The position numbers and the translations under genes are program-made. From assembly GCF_000409775.1 (NCBI RefSeq), contig NZ_KE332388.1:1132666-1196665 (forward strand): 64,000 nt of DNA, given 5' to 3'. The DNA is from Litchfieldella anticariensis FP35 = DSM 16096 (GTDB lineage: Bacteria; Pseudomonadota; Gammaproteobacteria; Pseudomonadales; Halomonadaceae). The number at the start of each line of letters is the position of its first letter. Positions within the stretch are counted from its first letter, which is position 1. Under the pieces are notes generated by a model. The model made no database searches. It saw only the letters and a program-made list of their open reading frames with translations, and had not been told where the DNA came from. Below are positions 1-8,496 of this stretch, piece by piece.

Positions 1-38
1 CCTTCTTCACATTGAAGGGCCTTCACGACATATGCAAG

Positions 39-1433
39 TCACAGGGTGCGCCAAGGGATATCCGGCGGCGTCTCCAGCAGTGCGACCAGTGTATCCAGGG
101 CCCTGGTCAAGGCTTCACGACTACGAGCGGCGCTTACGCACAAACGAATCGCCTGGGGAGCCGGTTCGCTACCGACACAGAATGGCTCGGCACTGGTGAC
201 CCTTACATGCTGCCGCTCGAGCTGCTCGAGCAGGGCAGCGGCACGCTGACCTGCCGGTAATTCCAACCATACATGGAAGCCATGGGGCTGACCGCTGATC
301 CGAAAGGATGCTAGCCGCTCTCTCGCCAGACGCTGCCGGGCGGCAATTTCGTCCAATTGCCAATCCAGCAGTCGCTCGGCAGCACCGCTGTCGATCCAAC
401 GACAGACGGCCTCGGCCATCAGCGGGGGCACCATCCAGCTTTGGGCGCGCTGCAGGGTGGCCAGCCGCTCGCGTAACATGGACGGCGCACGCAGGGTACC
501 GATGCGCAGCCCACCGGCGATCACTTTCGAAGTGCTGAACAGATACAGCGTACGCTCGGGTGCCAACCGATACAGCGGCGTGCCTTGCTCTTCGGGCGGA
601 AGGTATTGCACGCCATCTTCGACGATCCAGAAATCATGTTCGCGGGCCAGCTCAGCCAAGCGCACACGACGCGACTCGGACAGGCTCACGCCGGTGGGGT
701 TATTCTGATCCGGCGTAATATAGACCAATCGTGGAGGCTGCTGAGCACACAACCGAGCCAGTGCCTCGACGTCCATTCCCGCTTCATCCAAGGGAACCCG
801 AAGCGTCTTCAGGTGCAGTTGCTGAGCTACACAGATCAATCCCGGATAGGTAAGCATGCTGGCAGCAATACGTTCTCCCGGCTGTGCCAATGCCTGAAGT
901 GCCAGGAAAATTCCATGTTGCCCCCCTTGGGTGATGACCAGTTCCTCGGCATCGACGGCAATACCCAGGCGTGTCATCCATTCGGCCAGCACTTCGCGGT
1001 GTCGTACCATGCCTTGCTCGTGCTGGTAATCCACGGCATGCCGTAGTGCCAGTGGATCGCGGGCGATATCAGCGAGTGCCTCACCCAATCCTTGGGGGCG
1101 ATCCGGGTGCGGCGGTGGAAGGCTAAGACTGAGATCGACGAGCATTTCATCGCCATCGGGAGTGGTCTGACGGAAAGCGACCGATGTCCTCTCGCCTCCA
1201 TGCACATAGGTCCCACTACCAACTCGGCCCTCGACCAGCCCCTGGCGTTCGGCCTCAGCATAGGCCCGGCTTACCGTACCCACCGTAACCCTCAAGGCAT
1301 CGGCCAGGCGACGCTGAGGCGGCAGCCGTTCACCGGGCTTCAACTGCTCCCGATGGATAGCCTCGGTAATGGCAGTGACGATGGCACGGTAACGCGGCCC
1401 TTGTTCAGGTAGTTCGGGCACCCAAATTGTCAT
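39..1433 (-). CDS. MocR-type GntR regulator with aminotransferase domain
   Basis: A 464-residue transcription factor fused to a type I aminotransferase fold. Residues about 10-78 form a GntR winged helix (RRLADALRVTVGTVSRAY region), and residues about 110-455 are the PLP domain. The PLP-binding lysine is K303 in the motif TSKVIAGG, and the PDQNNPTG motif (241-248) binds the cofactor phosphate side. It is transcribed away from a LysE-family exporter, and the intergenic region carries three copies of an AATTGCAC motif that it probably binds. MocR proteins usually regulate the adjacent gene and themselves in response to PLP or an amino-acid adduct. The effector here is unknown. The family call is firm; PdxR identity is not claimed because no pdxST lies nearby. 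Confidence 0.9.
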   Translation of the reverse strand: MTIWVPELPEQGPRYRAIVTAITEAIHREQLKPGERLPPQRRLADALRVTVGTVSRAYAEAERQGLVEGRVGSGTYVHGGERTSVAFRQTTPDGDEMLVDLSLSLPPPHPDRPQGLGEALADIARDPLALRHAVDYQHEQGMVRHREVLAEWMTRLGIAVDAEELVITQGGQHGIFLALQALAQPGERIAASMLTYPGLICVAQQLHLKTLRVPLDEAGMDVEALARLCAQQPPRLVYITPDQNNPTGVSLSESRRVRLAELAREHDFWIVEDGVQYLPPEEQGTPLYRLAPERTLYLFSTSKVIAGGLRIGTLRAPSMLRERLATLQRAQSWMVPPLMAEAVCRWIDSGAAERLLDWQLDEIAARQRLARERLASFRISGQPHGFHVWLELPAGQRAAALLEQLERQHVRVTSAEPFCVGSEPAPQAIRLCVSAARSREALTRALDTLVALLETPPDIPWRTL

Positions 1434-1459
1434 GGTGACAATAAATCCATTGACGTCGA

Positions 1460-1528
1460 AATTGCACCCATTATGCTCAAAATTGCACGCAATTTAAACT
1501 AACCAAGCAAAATTGTATGGGTGCAATT
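1460..1528. promoter_or_regulatory. Repeated operator between MocR regulator and lysE-type gene
   Basis: The motif AATTGCACCCAT (1460-1471) recurs as AATTGCACGC (1481-1490) in the same orientation and as ATGGGTGCAATT (1517-1528) in inverse orientation. MocR-family factors are known to bind paired repeats in the shared promoter of the divergent target. The third copy lies directly against the ATG at 1529, so bound protein could block both transcription and the translation start. Confidence 0.6.
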
Positions 1529-2134
1529 ATGATCGAGGGATTGGCTTTCCTGGGACCGGCAGCACTGTACATGTTTTCCATGACCATCACGCCTGGGCCC
1601 AATAACGTCATGCTCACGGCCTCGGGCGCCAATTATGGTTTCTGGCGGACCATGCCACATATCCTCGGCATCCTGGGCGGCTGCTTCGCGCTGTTCTCCG
1701 GCATCGCCCTCGGCTTAGGCTTACTGTTCGAGCGTTATCCGTCGGTACAGATGCTATTGCGGATCGTCGGTAGCGCTTACCTGCTCTATCTGGCGTGGAA
1801 GATCGCGACCGCCCCCCCTCCAACCTTGCGCACGGAGAGTGAAGGTCGCCCTCTGACGTTTTGGCAGGCGGCAGCTTTTCAGTTCGCTAACCCCAAGGCG
1901 TGGGTCATGGGACTGGCATTGATGGCCGGTTTCCTGCCCCATGGCGGCGATACCATGATCAATGCGTTGCTGTTGGCTGCCTTCGCCGAACTGATTGCCC
2001 TGCCCTGTATCGCCTTGTGGGCCGGTTTCGGCCTGGCGATCGGCCGCTTGCTCAAGAGCGCACGTGCCTGGCAGGTGTTCAACGGCCTGATGGGCGCCAT
2101 GACTGCTGCCTGCGTCATCTTTATCCTTGGCTAG
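1529..2134 (+). CDS. LysE/RhtB family amino-acid exporter
   Basis: An inner-membrane exporter of about 201 residues with five to six hydrophobic segments. The N-terminal motif TITPGPNNVML is the LysE/RhtB signature, and the family exports amino acids or related amines. An ATG at 1517 is also in frame, but it falls inside the inverted operator copy; the ATG at 1529 is preferred, although neither has a clear ribosome-binding site. Divergence from the MocR regulator suggests ligand-induced expression. The substrate cannot be read from the sequence. It converges with the I78-family lipoprotein gene, leaving a 16-bp gap. Confidence 0.85.
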   Translation: MIEGLAFLGPAALYMFSMTITPGPNNVMLTASGANYGFWRTMPHILGILGGCFALFSGIALGLGLLFERYPSVQMLLRIVGSAYLLYLAWKIATAPPPTLRTESEGRPLTFWQAAAFQFANPKAWVMGLALMAGFLPHGGDTMINALLLAAFAELIALPCIALWAGFGLAIGRLLKSARAWQVFNGLMGAMTAACVIFILG

Positions 2135-2150
2135 TTCAGCAGGCAATGCA

Positions 2151-2492
2151 TCAGCCACACTCGATGCGGGCGATGACATCATTGTCATCCAGATGAATGT
2201 TCAGCCGGTCGGGGCGATGGTCCATGGTGGCCATGTCTCCTGGACGCAGTACCCTAACGCGCCCGGCGCCACTCTCTTCGGCGATGGCTTCCCGCAGGGC
2301 ATCACCGAACGCGCGACCAATGCGGTCCTGGACCGACTGGGCACCACAGGCATCGGCTCCCGGCCCGTTGTCGATTCGTGGAGGAGGAGGCGCTTCATCA
2401 CGGTTGGCCGCTGGCTGGGAACTGGCACTACACGCCGCTATTGCCAGCACGACACTTAGCAAGGGGAGTCGCATAAAGAGAGAGGATGGCAT
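2151..2492 (-). CDS. I78-family peptidase inhibitor-like lipoprotein
   Basis: A 113-residue secreted lipoprotein. The signal peptide ends in the lipobox LAIAAC, so C21 would be lipidated. The mature part matches the peptidase inhibitor I78 pattern: a conserved Cys in DACGAQ, a PGDMATMDHRPDRLNI core and a C-terminal IECG. The two cysteines probably form a disulphide. The start at 2492 is supported by AAGGA eight bases upstream; the internal ATG at 2474 has no such site. I78 proteins inhibit serine proteases, here most likely at the outer membrane. The target is unknown. Confidence 0.8.
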   Translation of the reverse strand: MPSSLFMRLPLLSVVLAIAACSASSQPAANRDEAPPPPRIDNGPGADACGAQSVQDRIGRAFGDALREAIAEESGAGRVRVLRPGDMATMDHRPDRLNIHLDDNDVIARIECG

Positions 2493-2529
2493 TGGCGAAT
2501 CCTTTGCTGGGGGATCACGTCAAACGATG

Positions 2530-2552
2530 AAGGCAGACCCAAGGTCTGCCTT
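2530..2552 (-). terminator. Hairpin between entericidin and I78 genes
   Basis: A perfect 10-bp stem (AAGGCAGACC with GGTCTGCCTT) and a 3-base loop lie just beyond the entericidin stop codon at 2579. The T-tract is weak in both directions, so termination efficiency is uncertain. Confidence 0.6.
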
Positions 2553-2578
2553 CAATGTTTTTGCATTCACGACCGGTA

Positions 2579-2710
2579 TTATTCGGCCTCGTTCTGTATG
2601 GCCTCACCACCACTCTCGATGTCTTCACCGGCGCCTTCCATGGTGTTGCAGCCACTCAATACACTGGCGCTCATCAACAAGACGAACATCAGACAAATGA
2701 ATCTTTGCAT
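2579..2710 (-). CDS. Entericidin-family small lipoprotein (first copy)
   Basis: A 43-residue lipoprotein read directly from the minus strand. It starts MQRFICLMFVLL, has the lipobox LSGC (C21), and continues with the entericidin core TMEGAGEDIESGGEAI. A strong AAGGAGGA lies just upstream of the ATG at 2710. It is a paralogue of the gene at 2878-3033, which has the same order of signal peptide, LSGCNT and GAGEDIE-GGEA. Entericidins are small membrane lipoproteins linked to stationary-phase toxin/antidote pairs in enterobacteria. A toxin or antidote role here is only an inference. Confidence 0.85.
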   Translation of the reverse strand: MQRFICLMFVLLMSASVLSGCNTMEGAGEDIESGGEAIQNEAE

Positions 2711-2877
2711 GGGTCCTCCTTAACAGACGGGATATCCAGTCGCACCCTTGCTTGTATGGGTGCCTCGCCCTAGGCCTCAGCCTAGCAGGCAAGGTTTGGA
2801 CTACACAACGACAGCCCATGTTCCTTACGGGTACACCGTCCCCCCATTCGGGGTCATCAATGGCAATGAGGGGCCAC

Positions 2878-3033
2878 TCAGTAACCGCCGTCGCCACCGT
2901 TACCGTCGGCAGCGTCTTGCACGGCTTCCCCACCGCGCTCGATATCTTCCCCCGCGCCACGAATCGTGTTGCAACCACTCAGCACCGATGCACAGAACAA
3001 TGCCAGCAATGCCATTGCGAAAAAGCGCTTCAT
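2878..3033 (-). CDS. Entericidin-family small lipoprotein (second copy)
   Basis: A 51-residue lipoprotein. A hydrophobic signal ends at LSGC (lipidated C22), followed by NTIRGAGEDIERGGEAVQDAAD and a Gly/Asp-rich tail. The start at 3033 has AAGGAGA in front of it; a longer reading from 3060 lacks a good site. It is the upstream member of a tandem entericidin pair in the same orientation. The tail differs from the first copy, the usual situation in ecnA/ecnB-like pairs. Confidence 0.85.
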   Translation of the reverse strand: MKRFFAMALLALFCASVLSGCNTIRGAGEDIERGGEAVQDAADGNGGDGGY

Positions 3034-3105
3034 GGGAGTCTCCTTTCTTCTCGGTATCACAGGCCAGACATGGCTCCTGATATCAATCTAGTCCGCTTTG
3101 TTTCG

Positions 3106-3852
3106 TCAGCCCAGCAGCAGCCTGAGAATGATGGCGACGATCACAGCGGCAGTCAGCCACTTGATCCAAACTGCACCTCGCGGGCCCATATTGACCTTGA
3201 CCGCCAACCAGGCTCCTACCATGCTGCCGGCAGCCAGCAACAGGCCATAACCCCAGCGTACTTGGTCGTGATACACGAACAGCGCCAGAGCTGGCAGCAT
3301 ATAAATCAGGATAATGAAGACCTTGAAGACATTGACCTGAGCCAAGTCGATCCGGAGCATGCGGTAGAGTACCGTCATGAATAGGATACCGACTCCCACT
3401 TGAATGAAGCCGCCATACACACCGATACCGAACATGGCGAGATACAGCGTCGGCGTCAAACGCTCCGGCGTAAGGGGGCGGGTATCGACATGTGGTCGAG
3501 GTAGCAGCATCGCCACCGAACAGCCGACCATGACGGCAATCAGTATCCCCTCGAAGAGGGCATCGCTGACTTGCATGGCCAGCCAGGCACCAAGCAAGGC
3601 CCCCACCACTGCCGGTATCGACAAGCGCAAGCTCAAGCCGATATGACTCGCCCCGGCACGCCGAAAGCTGCCGACCGCAGCGACACTTTGCAGCACGATG
3701 GAAACGCGATTGGTCCCGTTTGCCACTTGAGGCGGCAAGCCCAGGAACATCAGCAGTGGCAATGTCAGCATCGAGCCACCCGCCGAGAGCACATTGACGA
3801 AACCGGCCACGCCGCCGAACGCGACCAATACCAATCCTTCATAAAGCGTCAT
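3106..3852 (-). CDS. TSUP family transporter (TauE/SafE-like)
   Basis: A polytopic inner-membrane protein of 248 residues with about eight hydrophobic helices arranged as two related halves. The start of the first repeat (GGVAGFVNVLSAGGSMLTLPLLMFLGLPP) and the NGTNR motif are typical of the TauE/SafE (TSUP) family. The family exports or imports sulfite, sulfoacetate and other small organic acids. The ATG at 3852 is preferred over 3885 because the upstream residues are hydrophilic and not family-like. No neighbouring gene reveals the substrate. Confidence 0.85.
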   Translation of the reverse strand: MTLYEGLVLVAFGGVAGFVNVLSAGGSMLTLPLLMFLGLPPQVANGTNRVSIVLQSVAAVGSFRRAGASHIGLSLRLSIPAVVGALLGAWLAMQVSDALFEGILIAVMVGCSVAMLLPRPHVDTRPLTPERLTPTLYLAMFGIGVYGGFIQVGVGILFMTVLYRMLRIDLAQVNVFKVFIILIYMLPALALFVYHDQVRWGYGLLLAAGSMVGAWLAVKVNMGPRGAVWIKWLTAAVIVAIILRLLLG

Positions 3853-3940
3853 GTTCACATCCCTGTCTGGCCATTCGCCTGGCATCTCCTGGCGCTACGC
3901 GGTACAACCGACTTTCGTTTCCCGCTCACGAGACTATTCG

Positions 3941-4369
3941 ATGAATGATTTTTCCCTGGACTCCCGCCTGGAGAGCGACAGCTTCCCGGTCACTGATCTC
4001 CCCCTGTGCCAAGTCCGCCTGATGAACGATGCACGATTTATATGGCTGGTATTGATCCCTCGGCGCCCCGGTATCCGAGAGGCTTTCGAGCTGTCGACGG
4101 AAGATCAGGCCCAGCTCTGGCGTGAAGCCACAGCATTGGGCCAAGCAATGAAGGCAGCCGTGCAAGGCGACAAGCTCAACCTGGCCACCTTGGGCAATGT
4201 AGTGGCCCAGTTGCACTTGCATGTCGTCGTGCGCAAGACGGACGATGCGGCTTGGCCGGCACCGGTGTGGGGACATGGCAAAGCTCGCCCCTACGATATG
4301 GACAGCCTGGCCGCCATGCGGGATATGATACTCGCTCAGATCCAATCCCTAAGCCTGACGGCCAATTGA
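3941..4369 (+). CDS. HIT domain protein
   Basis: A small cytosolic protein of 142 residues with one histidine-triad domain. The motif at 90-96 is QLHLHVV: the first triad position is Gln, while the catalytic middle His (H92) and the last His (H94) are kept. This Q variant is common in short gammaproteobacterial HIT proteins, which hydrolyse nucleoside phosphoramidates or dinucleotides. The ATG at 3941 is chosen because residues read from 3851 do not resemble the family. It converges with the nickel/cobalt transporter gene. The precise substrate is unknown. Confidence 0.85.
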   Translation: MNDFSLDSRLESDSFPVTDLPLCQVRLMNDARFIWLVLIPRRPGIREAFELSTEDQAQLWREATALGQAMKAAVQGDKLNLATLGNVVAQLHLHVVVRKTDDAAWPAPVWGHGKARPYDMDSLAAMRDMILAQIQSLSLTAN

Positions 4370-4377
4370 TGACCGCC

Positions 4378-5451
4378 TTAGCCATCACCGCTAAAGGGGT
4401 TGTTACGCGGTGCTACCTCACTGGCATCGCGTGATAGCGGGTCACCCAGTAACGGCATTCCCGGCTGGGAGACACCAGCCATGGATAGCGAGATTCCAAG
4501 CAGCACGATGGCAACGCCACCACCCAGCGCCACCCAGCCGACGGCATGCCGGAGGCGACCGACACTGCCCCGATGAGCAGCCAGGCGACGTTCGGCCCAG
4601 CCTCGCGCCATGACACTGGCCAGCGCCAGCATGGATACCGCCAGCGCCGTACCGGCCGCCATCACTAATACCGCTGCTACACCAGCCCAGAAATGTCCAA
4701 GCAACGTTGCCGCACCAAGCAGTAGTACCCCCCCGCTGCAGGGACGAATACCGATTGCCACTACCGTGCCCAGCGCCGTACGCCAATCCCCCGCCTTGGC
4801 CGGGTCGACATGATGAATATGGCCACAACCACACTCATGCCCATGCCCTCCTCCATCTCCTGGAACTTGCTTCGGATGGCCAAGATGCTCGTGCTCGACC
4901 AGCGTGTCATTGTGCCGGGGCTGCACCTGCTCCATCGATGTAGGGCGGAGGAGCTGACGTAGCGCTCTCCAGCACAACCAGACTCCCAGCAAGGTCACCA
5001 TCAGGAAACTGGCTTGCTCGACCCATGCTACCGAGCCCATGGCCTGACGCGTCAACCAGCCCAGCCCATGGACCAGCACCGCCACCAATGCGATGGCAAC
5101 AAGGCCCTGCAGGAATGCAGCAGCGCAGGAAAGCGCCAAGGCACGACGCTTGGCTCCGCCCTGAGACATCAGATAGGTGGTCAACACCGCCTTGCCGTGC
5201 CCCGGGCCCGCCGCATGAAAGACACCATAGGCGAAGCTGACACCTAGTAGCATCACCCAAGTACTGGATGAAGGTGCCTGGGAAAGATCGGTAACGGCCA
5301 AGGTCAGGATACGATGCAGGTCACGCTGCCAGCTCACCACCTGCAGCCCTAACGCGGCAACCCCATCTTGCAAGACGATGTACAGGACAAGCCCTGACAA
5401 CGCCACTAACAGGACGATGCCACCTGCCTTCGCTATGCTCAGCCGTGGCAT
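4378..5451 (-). CDS. NicO/RcnA-type nickel-cobalt transporter
   Basis: A 357-residue polytopic membrane protein. Family signatures are HAAGPGHGKAVLTTY in an early helix and GIRPCSGG in the fourth, both of the NicO superfamily. A His-rich cytoplasmic or periplasmic loop (about residues 180-215, with HEHLGHP, GHGHECGCGHIHH) probably collects metal ions. The gene overlaps the upstream DUF1007 gene by 13 bp. This pairing is recurrent in proteobacteria and suggests joint handling of Ni, Co or Zn. The direction of transport cannot be settled from sequence alone. Confidence 0.88.
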   Translation of the reverse strand: MPRLSIAKAGGIVLLVALSGLVLYIVLQDGVAALGLQVVSWQRDLHRILTLAVTDLSQAPSSSTWVMLLGVSFAYGVFHAAGPGHGKAVLTTYLMSQGGAKRRALALSCAAAFLQGLVAIALVAVLVHGLGWLTRQAMGSVAWVEQASFLMVTLLGVWLCWRALRQLLRPTSMEQVQPRHNDTLVEHEHLGHPKQVPGDGGGHGHECGCGHIHHVDPAKAGDWRTALGTVVAIGIRPCSGGVLLLGAATLLGHFWAGVAAVLVMAAGTALAVSMLALASVMARGWAERRLAAHRGSVGRLRHAVGWVALGGGVAIVLLGISLSMAGVSQPGMPLLGDPLSRDASEVAPRNNPFSGDG

Positions 5452-6122
5452 GATACCTCCCCGGTTTCGGCAAAGAAGCGGCCCAAACCGGGCTCAGCCT
5501 GATCGTCATAGTCGAGCATGGCGGCTTCGGTGACCTTGGCGGGATCGGGATCGGCGGGTTCGATTCGGGTGGTGCAGGCAATATCCGCCCCCACCACGAC
5601 CAGTGCATCCTCGCGAGGCGTTTCGTCATCCTCGGCTTCATGCACGATTTCGATATAGTAGGAAGGATCGAAGACTTGATATTGCATCGCCTTCCCTTCC
5701 AGTGCCAAGGGAGTTTCCAGTGGCAGCACGAAGCTGAATTCGACGCGACTGCCTCGCTGCATCACGGTGTACTCCTTCACTTCGCCCAACGCCACCGTAT
5801 GGCCATCATGCGTGAGTTCCGTGAAGTAATGCTGGGCAGCCACATTGTCGCGAATTTCCATGCCCAATTGATCGAGGCGTGCTTCCATGCTGGCATCCCC
5901 CTCGGCCCTGCCGAGCTCTTCAAGCACCACCAGGCTATAGAAGGGATCCATGAGCCAGCGCTGATGCAGCGCCTCGACACGCCCCTGATCGTCAAGGATC
6001 ACCCGGACCCCAAGGTCGATCCAGCCATGTGGGTGAGCATTGGCCACACCGCACCATCCCAGTGACAACACCACGATAACGGCAATGACCAGCCGGCGTG
6101 GCAAGAAACGTATGCTACCCAT
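5439..6122 (-). CDS. DUF1007 family periplasmic protein
   Basis: A 227-residue secreted protein. An N-terminal signal (about residues 8-28) ends at VANA, and the mature protein begins HPHGWIDL, the hallmark HPH start of DUF1007. The N-terminal histidines suggest metal binding in the periplasm. The gene is translationally coupled to the NicO transporter, with 13 bp overlap, so it probably delivers metal to or receives metal from that transporter. Its cysteines (near 180 and at the C terminus) are also candidate ligands. Family membership is firm and the biochemical role is not established. Confidence 0.85.
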   Translation of the reverse strand: MGSIRFLPRRLVIAVIVVLSLGWCGVANAHPHGWIDLGVRVILDDQGRVEALHQRWLMDPFYSLVVLEELGRAEGDASMEARLDQLGMEIRDNVAAQHYFTELTHDGHTVALGEVKEYTVMQRGSRVEFSFVLPLETPLALEGKAMQYQVFDPSYYIEIVHEAEDDETPREDALVVVGADIACTTRIEPADPDPAKVTEAAMLDYDDQAEPGLGRFFAETGEVSCHG

Positions 6123-6184
6123 CGGTTTTCAATGATTCCTTGAAAAGCTTCATGAAGGCCAGGCACGAATAGTCTTTGAGGAGC

Positions 6185-6547
6185 CTAGGGTGCCAGTCCC
6201 AGCCGTGCTTGCAGATCGACCAGCAAGGGATCGAGGCTGTATGGTGCCAACGGCTGAGTTCCCCGACGACCACTGAACGAGACCCAACTATCTTCGCCCT
6301 CACTCTCGACCTGCAATAATATCTCATAACCTGGCCACGTGGCCGAAACTGCTTCGGCGCGCCCCAGGTCGGTATCGGCATGGCGAATTACATAACCGCG
6401 TTCAGCCAACATGGCGATACCCTCTCTGAGCACTTCCTGCGGGTTGGCAGCCATTATCATCGAACGAGGCGCGACAGGGGCAGACGTCGTGGCACAAGCC
6501 GTGAGTATCAGCAAAATACCACTCAGTAATAGGCCACGCAGGATCAT
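6185..6547 (-). CDS. Small lipoprotein, paralogue of upstream gene
   Basis: A 120-residue lipoprotein; the signal peptide ends in the lipobox LTAC (C18). The mature part contains a helix followed by ERGYVIRHADTDLGRAEAV, which parallels EANDFTIRDTNSELGLVSAE in the gene just upstream, so the two probably share a BamC-like or DUF4810-type alpha/beta fold. The genes overlap by four bases (ATGA), so they are translationally coupled. I recognise no named family. An outer-membrane periplasmic role is likely from the lipobox. Confidence 0.7.
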   Translation of the reverse strand: MILRGLLLSGILLILTACATTSAPVAPRSMIMAANPQEVLREGIAMLAERGYVIRHADTDLGRAEAVSATWPGYEILLQVESEGEDSWVSFSGRRGTQPLAPYSLDPLLVDLQARLGLAP

Positions 6548-7086
6548 GGTGTCGCCCTCGCCATCTCGGCATCGATAGCCGTACGCAATTCGCTACAGAA
6601 AGCGGCGTCGCTGGCAGTCTGACTCTCGCGCGTCACACCATCGATATCGACGATTCTCACATCACGGGACACTTGCACCCACTCCCCATCAGCAACCACC
6701 GACACCCGCTCCTGGCGCTGGGCATCGCCGCCTCCCAGGCCAGAACCGAAGCCGATCGCAATACCACTTCTCATGTGGTGGCCACTCCCGATGCCATAGA
6801 AACCATGCCAACCGCTGTATGGCCACCAGGGATCGTAGTACCGTCCATAGCCATATACCACACGGGTGCGCTCGGCACTGACCAACCCTAACTCGCTATT
6901 GGTATCGCGGATCGTGAAGTCATTCGCTTCGAGTACCGCGACTACATGTCGGTTGACCTCGCTTCCAGCAACCTGCTGTTCCCAGCGACACTCGGCGGCA
7001 GGCGCCGACATGTATTCGGGTAGTGTCGCCGGTCCACTGGCGCATCCGGCAAGCCACAACGTCATCGGCATGACCCAGAATCGCAT
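6544..7086 (-). CDS. Lipoprotein with Gly/Tyr-rich insert
   Basis: A 180-residue lipoprotein with a signal peptide ending in LAGC (C15). Residues about 45-75 form the alpha/beta unit shared with the downstream gene. A low-complexity stretch rich in Tyr, Trp, His and Gly (about 75-120) follows, and the C-terminal part has a strand and a final helix with one Cys. It is first in a two-gene operon. No named family is recognised. The aromatic/glycine-rich insert may be an exposed loop. Function unknown. Confidence 0.7.
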   Translation of the reverse strand: MRFWVMPMTLWLAGCASGPATLPEYMSAPAAECRWEQQVAGSEVNRHVVAVLEANDFTIRDTNSELGLVSAERTRVVYGYGRYYDPWWPYSGWHGFYGIGSGHHMRSGIAIGFGSGLGGGDAQRQERVSVVADGEWVQVSRDVRIVDIDGVTRESQTASDAAFCSELRTAIDAEMARATP

Positions 7087-7221
7087 GGGCGTTCTCCACG
7101 GGCATTCTCGTATTCAGTGTATGCGCCATCGACCGCGCTGGGGAGGGATAGGTTACTATGCTTCGACGCTCTTTCCGTTTCGATGTTCTCTTCCTGTTTC
7201 AGGTTCGTAGAGGAAACTCAC

Positions 7222-8355
7222 ATGAACATTCTGATCGCCCCGGACAGCTACAAGGACGCCTTGCCCGCCAGCGATGCCGCTGAGGCCATCGCCGAGGGCA
7301 TCAGACGGGCCATACCTGACGCCAGCACCATCCTGTGCCCAATGGGTGACGGTGGAGAAGGCACCCTCGATGCCTTACTCGTCGCCACTGGTGCCGAGGG
7401 TCGCGAAACACGCGTCCAGGATGCCTTGGGTCGCCCCCGCATCGCTGCCTGGGGTTGGCACCCCGAAACTCGAACCGCTTATGTCGAGTTGGCCGAAGCC
7501 AGTGGCCTGCAACAGCTCGCTCAAAAGGAGCGTACCGCCTTGCACAGCACCACTTTCGGGGTCGGCGAGCTGATTCGCGAAGCACTGAATGCCGGTGCCG
7601 AACGCTTGCTGCTGACGCTGGGCGGGAGTGCCACCAACGATGCCGGGGCTGGCATGCTCTCGGCACTGGGGGCCCGGCTACTGGATTCTCAAGGTCGAGA
7701 CCTGCCTCCAGGTGGGGCGGCTTTGAGTGAACTGGCCGAACTCGACCTATCAGGGCTCGACCCACGCCTGAGGACGCTCGAGATCGAGGCTGCCGTGGAC
7801 GTGGACAATCCGCTGCTCGGTCATCGCGGTGCCAGTGCGGTTTTCGGACCGCAAAAAGGAGCCACAGCGGATGATGTCGCCACACTGGATGCCGCCCTGG
7901 GGCATTTCGCCGATCTGGCGGCGACGGCACTCGGCGAAGATCACCGCGACCTCCCTGGGGCCGGTGCCGCCGGTGGGATGGGGTTTGCCGCTCGGGCATT
8001 TCTCGGCGCCACGTTACGGCCGGGAATCGAATTGGTCATGGAGCAGGTCGACTTCCGGCACCGACTCGCGGGCGTCGATCTGGTGATCACTGGCGAGGGA
8101 CAGCTCGATGGTCAGAGCCTGGCCGGCAAGACACCCATCGGTATTGCTCGGGCCGCCAAGGCACAGGGCGTGCCTTGCGTGGTCCTGGCCGGACGCCTGG
8201 GCCAAGAGTGGCAGGCAGCTTATGCCGAAGGCGTCACAGCGGCATTCACCTTGGCCGACGGTCCGATGTCTCTTGATGACGCACTGAGTCGCTGTGGCGA
8301 GTTACTGGTCGATCGCGCCGAGAACATCGTGCGGCTCTTTACCGCACACGCCTGA
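7222..8355 (+). CDS. glxK: Glycerate kinase
   Basis: A cytosolic enzyme of 377 residues that phosphorylates D-glycerate to 2-phosphoglycerate in the glyoxylate/glycerate route. The family pattern is clear: N-terminal LIAPDSYKDALPASDAAEAI, the nucleotide region MGDGGEGTLDALL, the LGGSATNDAGAGML motif, and ITGEGQLDGQSLAGKTPIG near the C terminus. The ATG at 7222 has AGAGGAAA upstream and matches the usual N terminus. It stands alone between a divergent lipoprotein pair and dps, so it cannot be assigned to glucarate or glyoxylate use from context. Paralogue naming (garK versus glxK) is arbitrary. Confidence 0.9.
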   Translation: MNILIAPDSYKDALPASDAAEAIAEGIRRAIPDASTILCPMGDGGEGTLDALLVATGAEGRETRVQDALGRPRIAAWGWHPETRTAYVELAEASGLQQLAQKERTALHSTTFGVGELIREALNAGAERLLLTLGGSATNDAGAGMLSALGARLLDSQGRDLPPGGAALSELAELDLSGLDPRLRTLEIEAAVDVDNPLLGHRGASAVFGPQKGATADDVATLDAALGHFADLAATALGEDHRDLPGAGAAGGMGFAARAFLGATLRPGIELVMEQVDFRHRLAGVDLVITGEGQLDGQSLAGKTPIGIARAAKAQGVPCVVLAGRLGQEWQAAYAEGVTAAFTLADGPMSLDDALSRCGELLVDRAENIVRLFTAHA

Positions 8356-8496
8356 GTGCAATGGTCTTGAAAGCCCTTGTCGATGCCTGCATGTCATTAA
8401 CCAGAGCTATAGTGACGATGGCGAGAATTCGTTTACCAGGCTCAGGTCATAAACCGTAGACTGTGACCAGTTCCATTTCATCGAGGAGATATCCCT

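Noticed and set aside
585..1046. 153-codon plus-strand frame opposite the MocR regulator
   Set aside because: A shadow of the well-supported aminotransferase-domain gene on the other strand.
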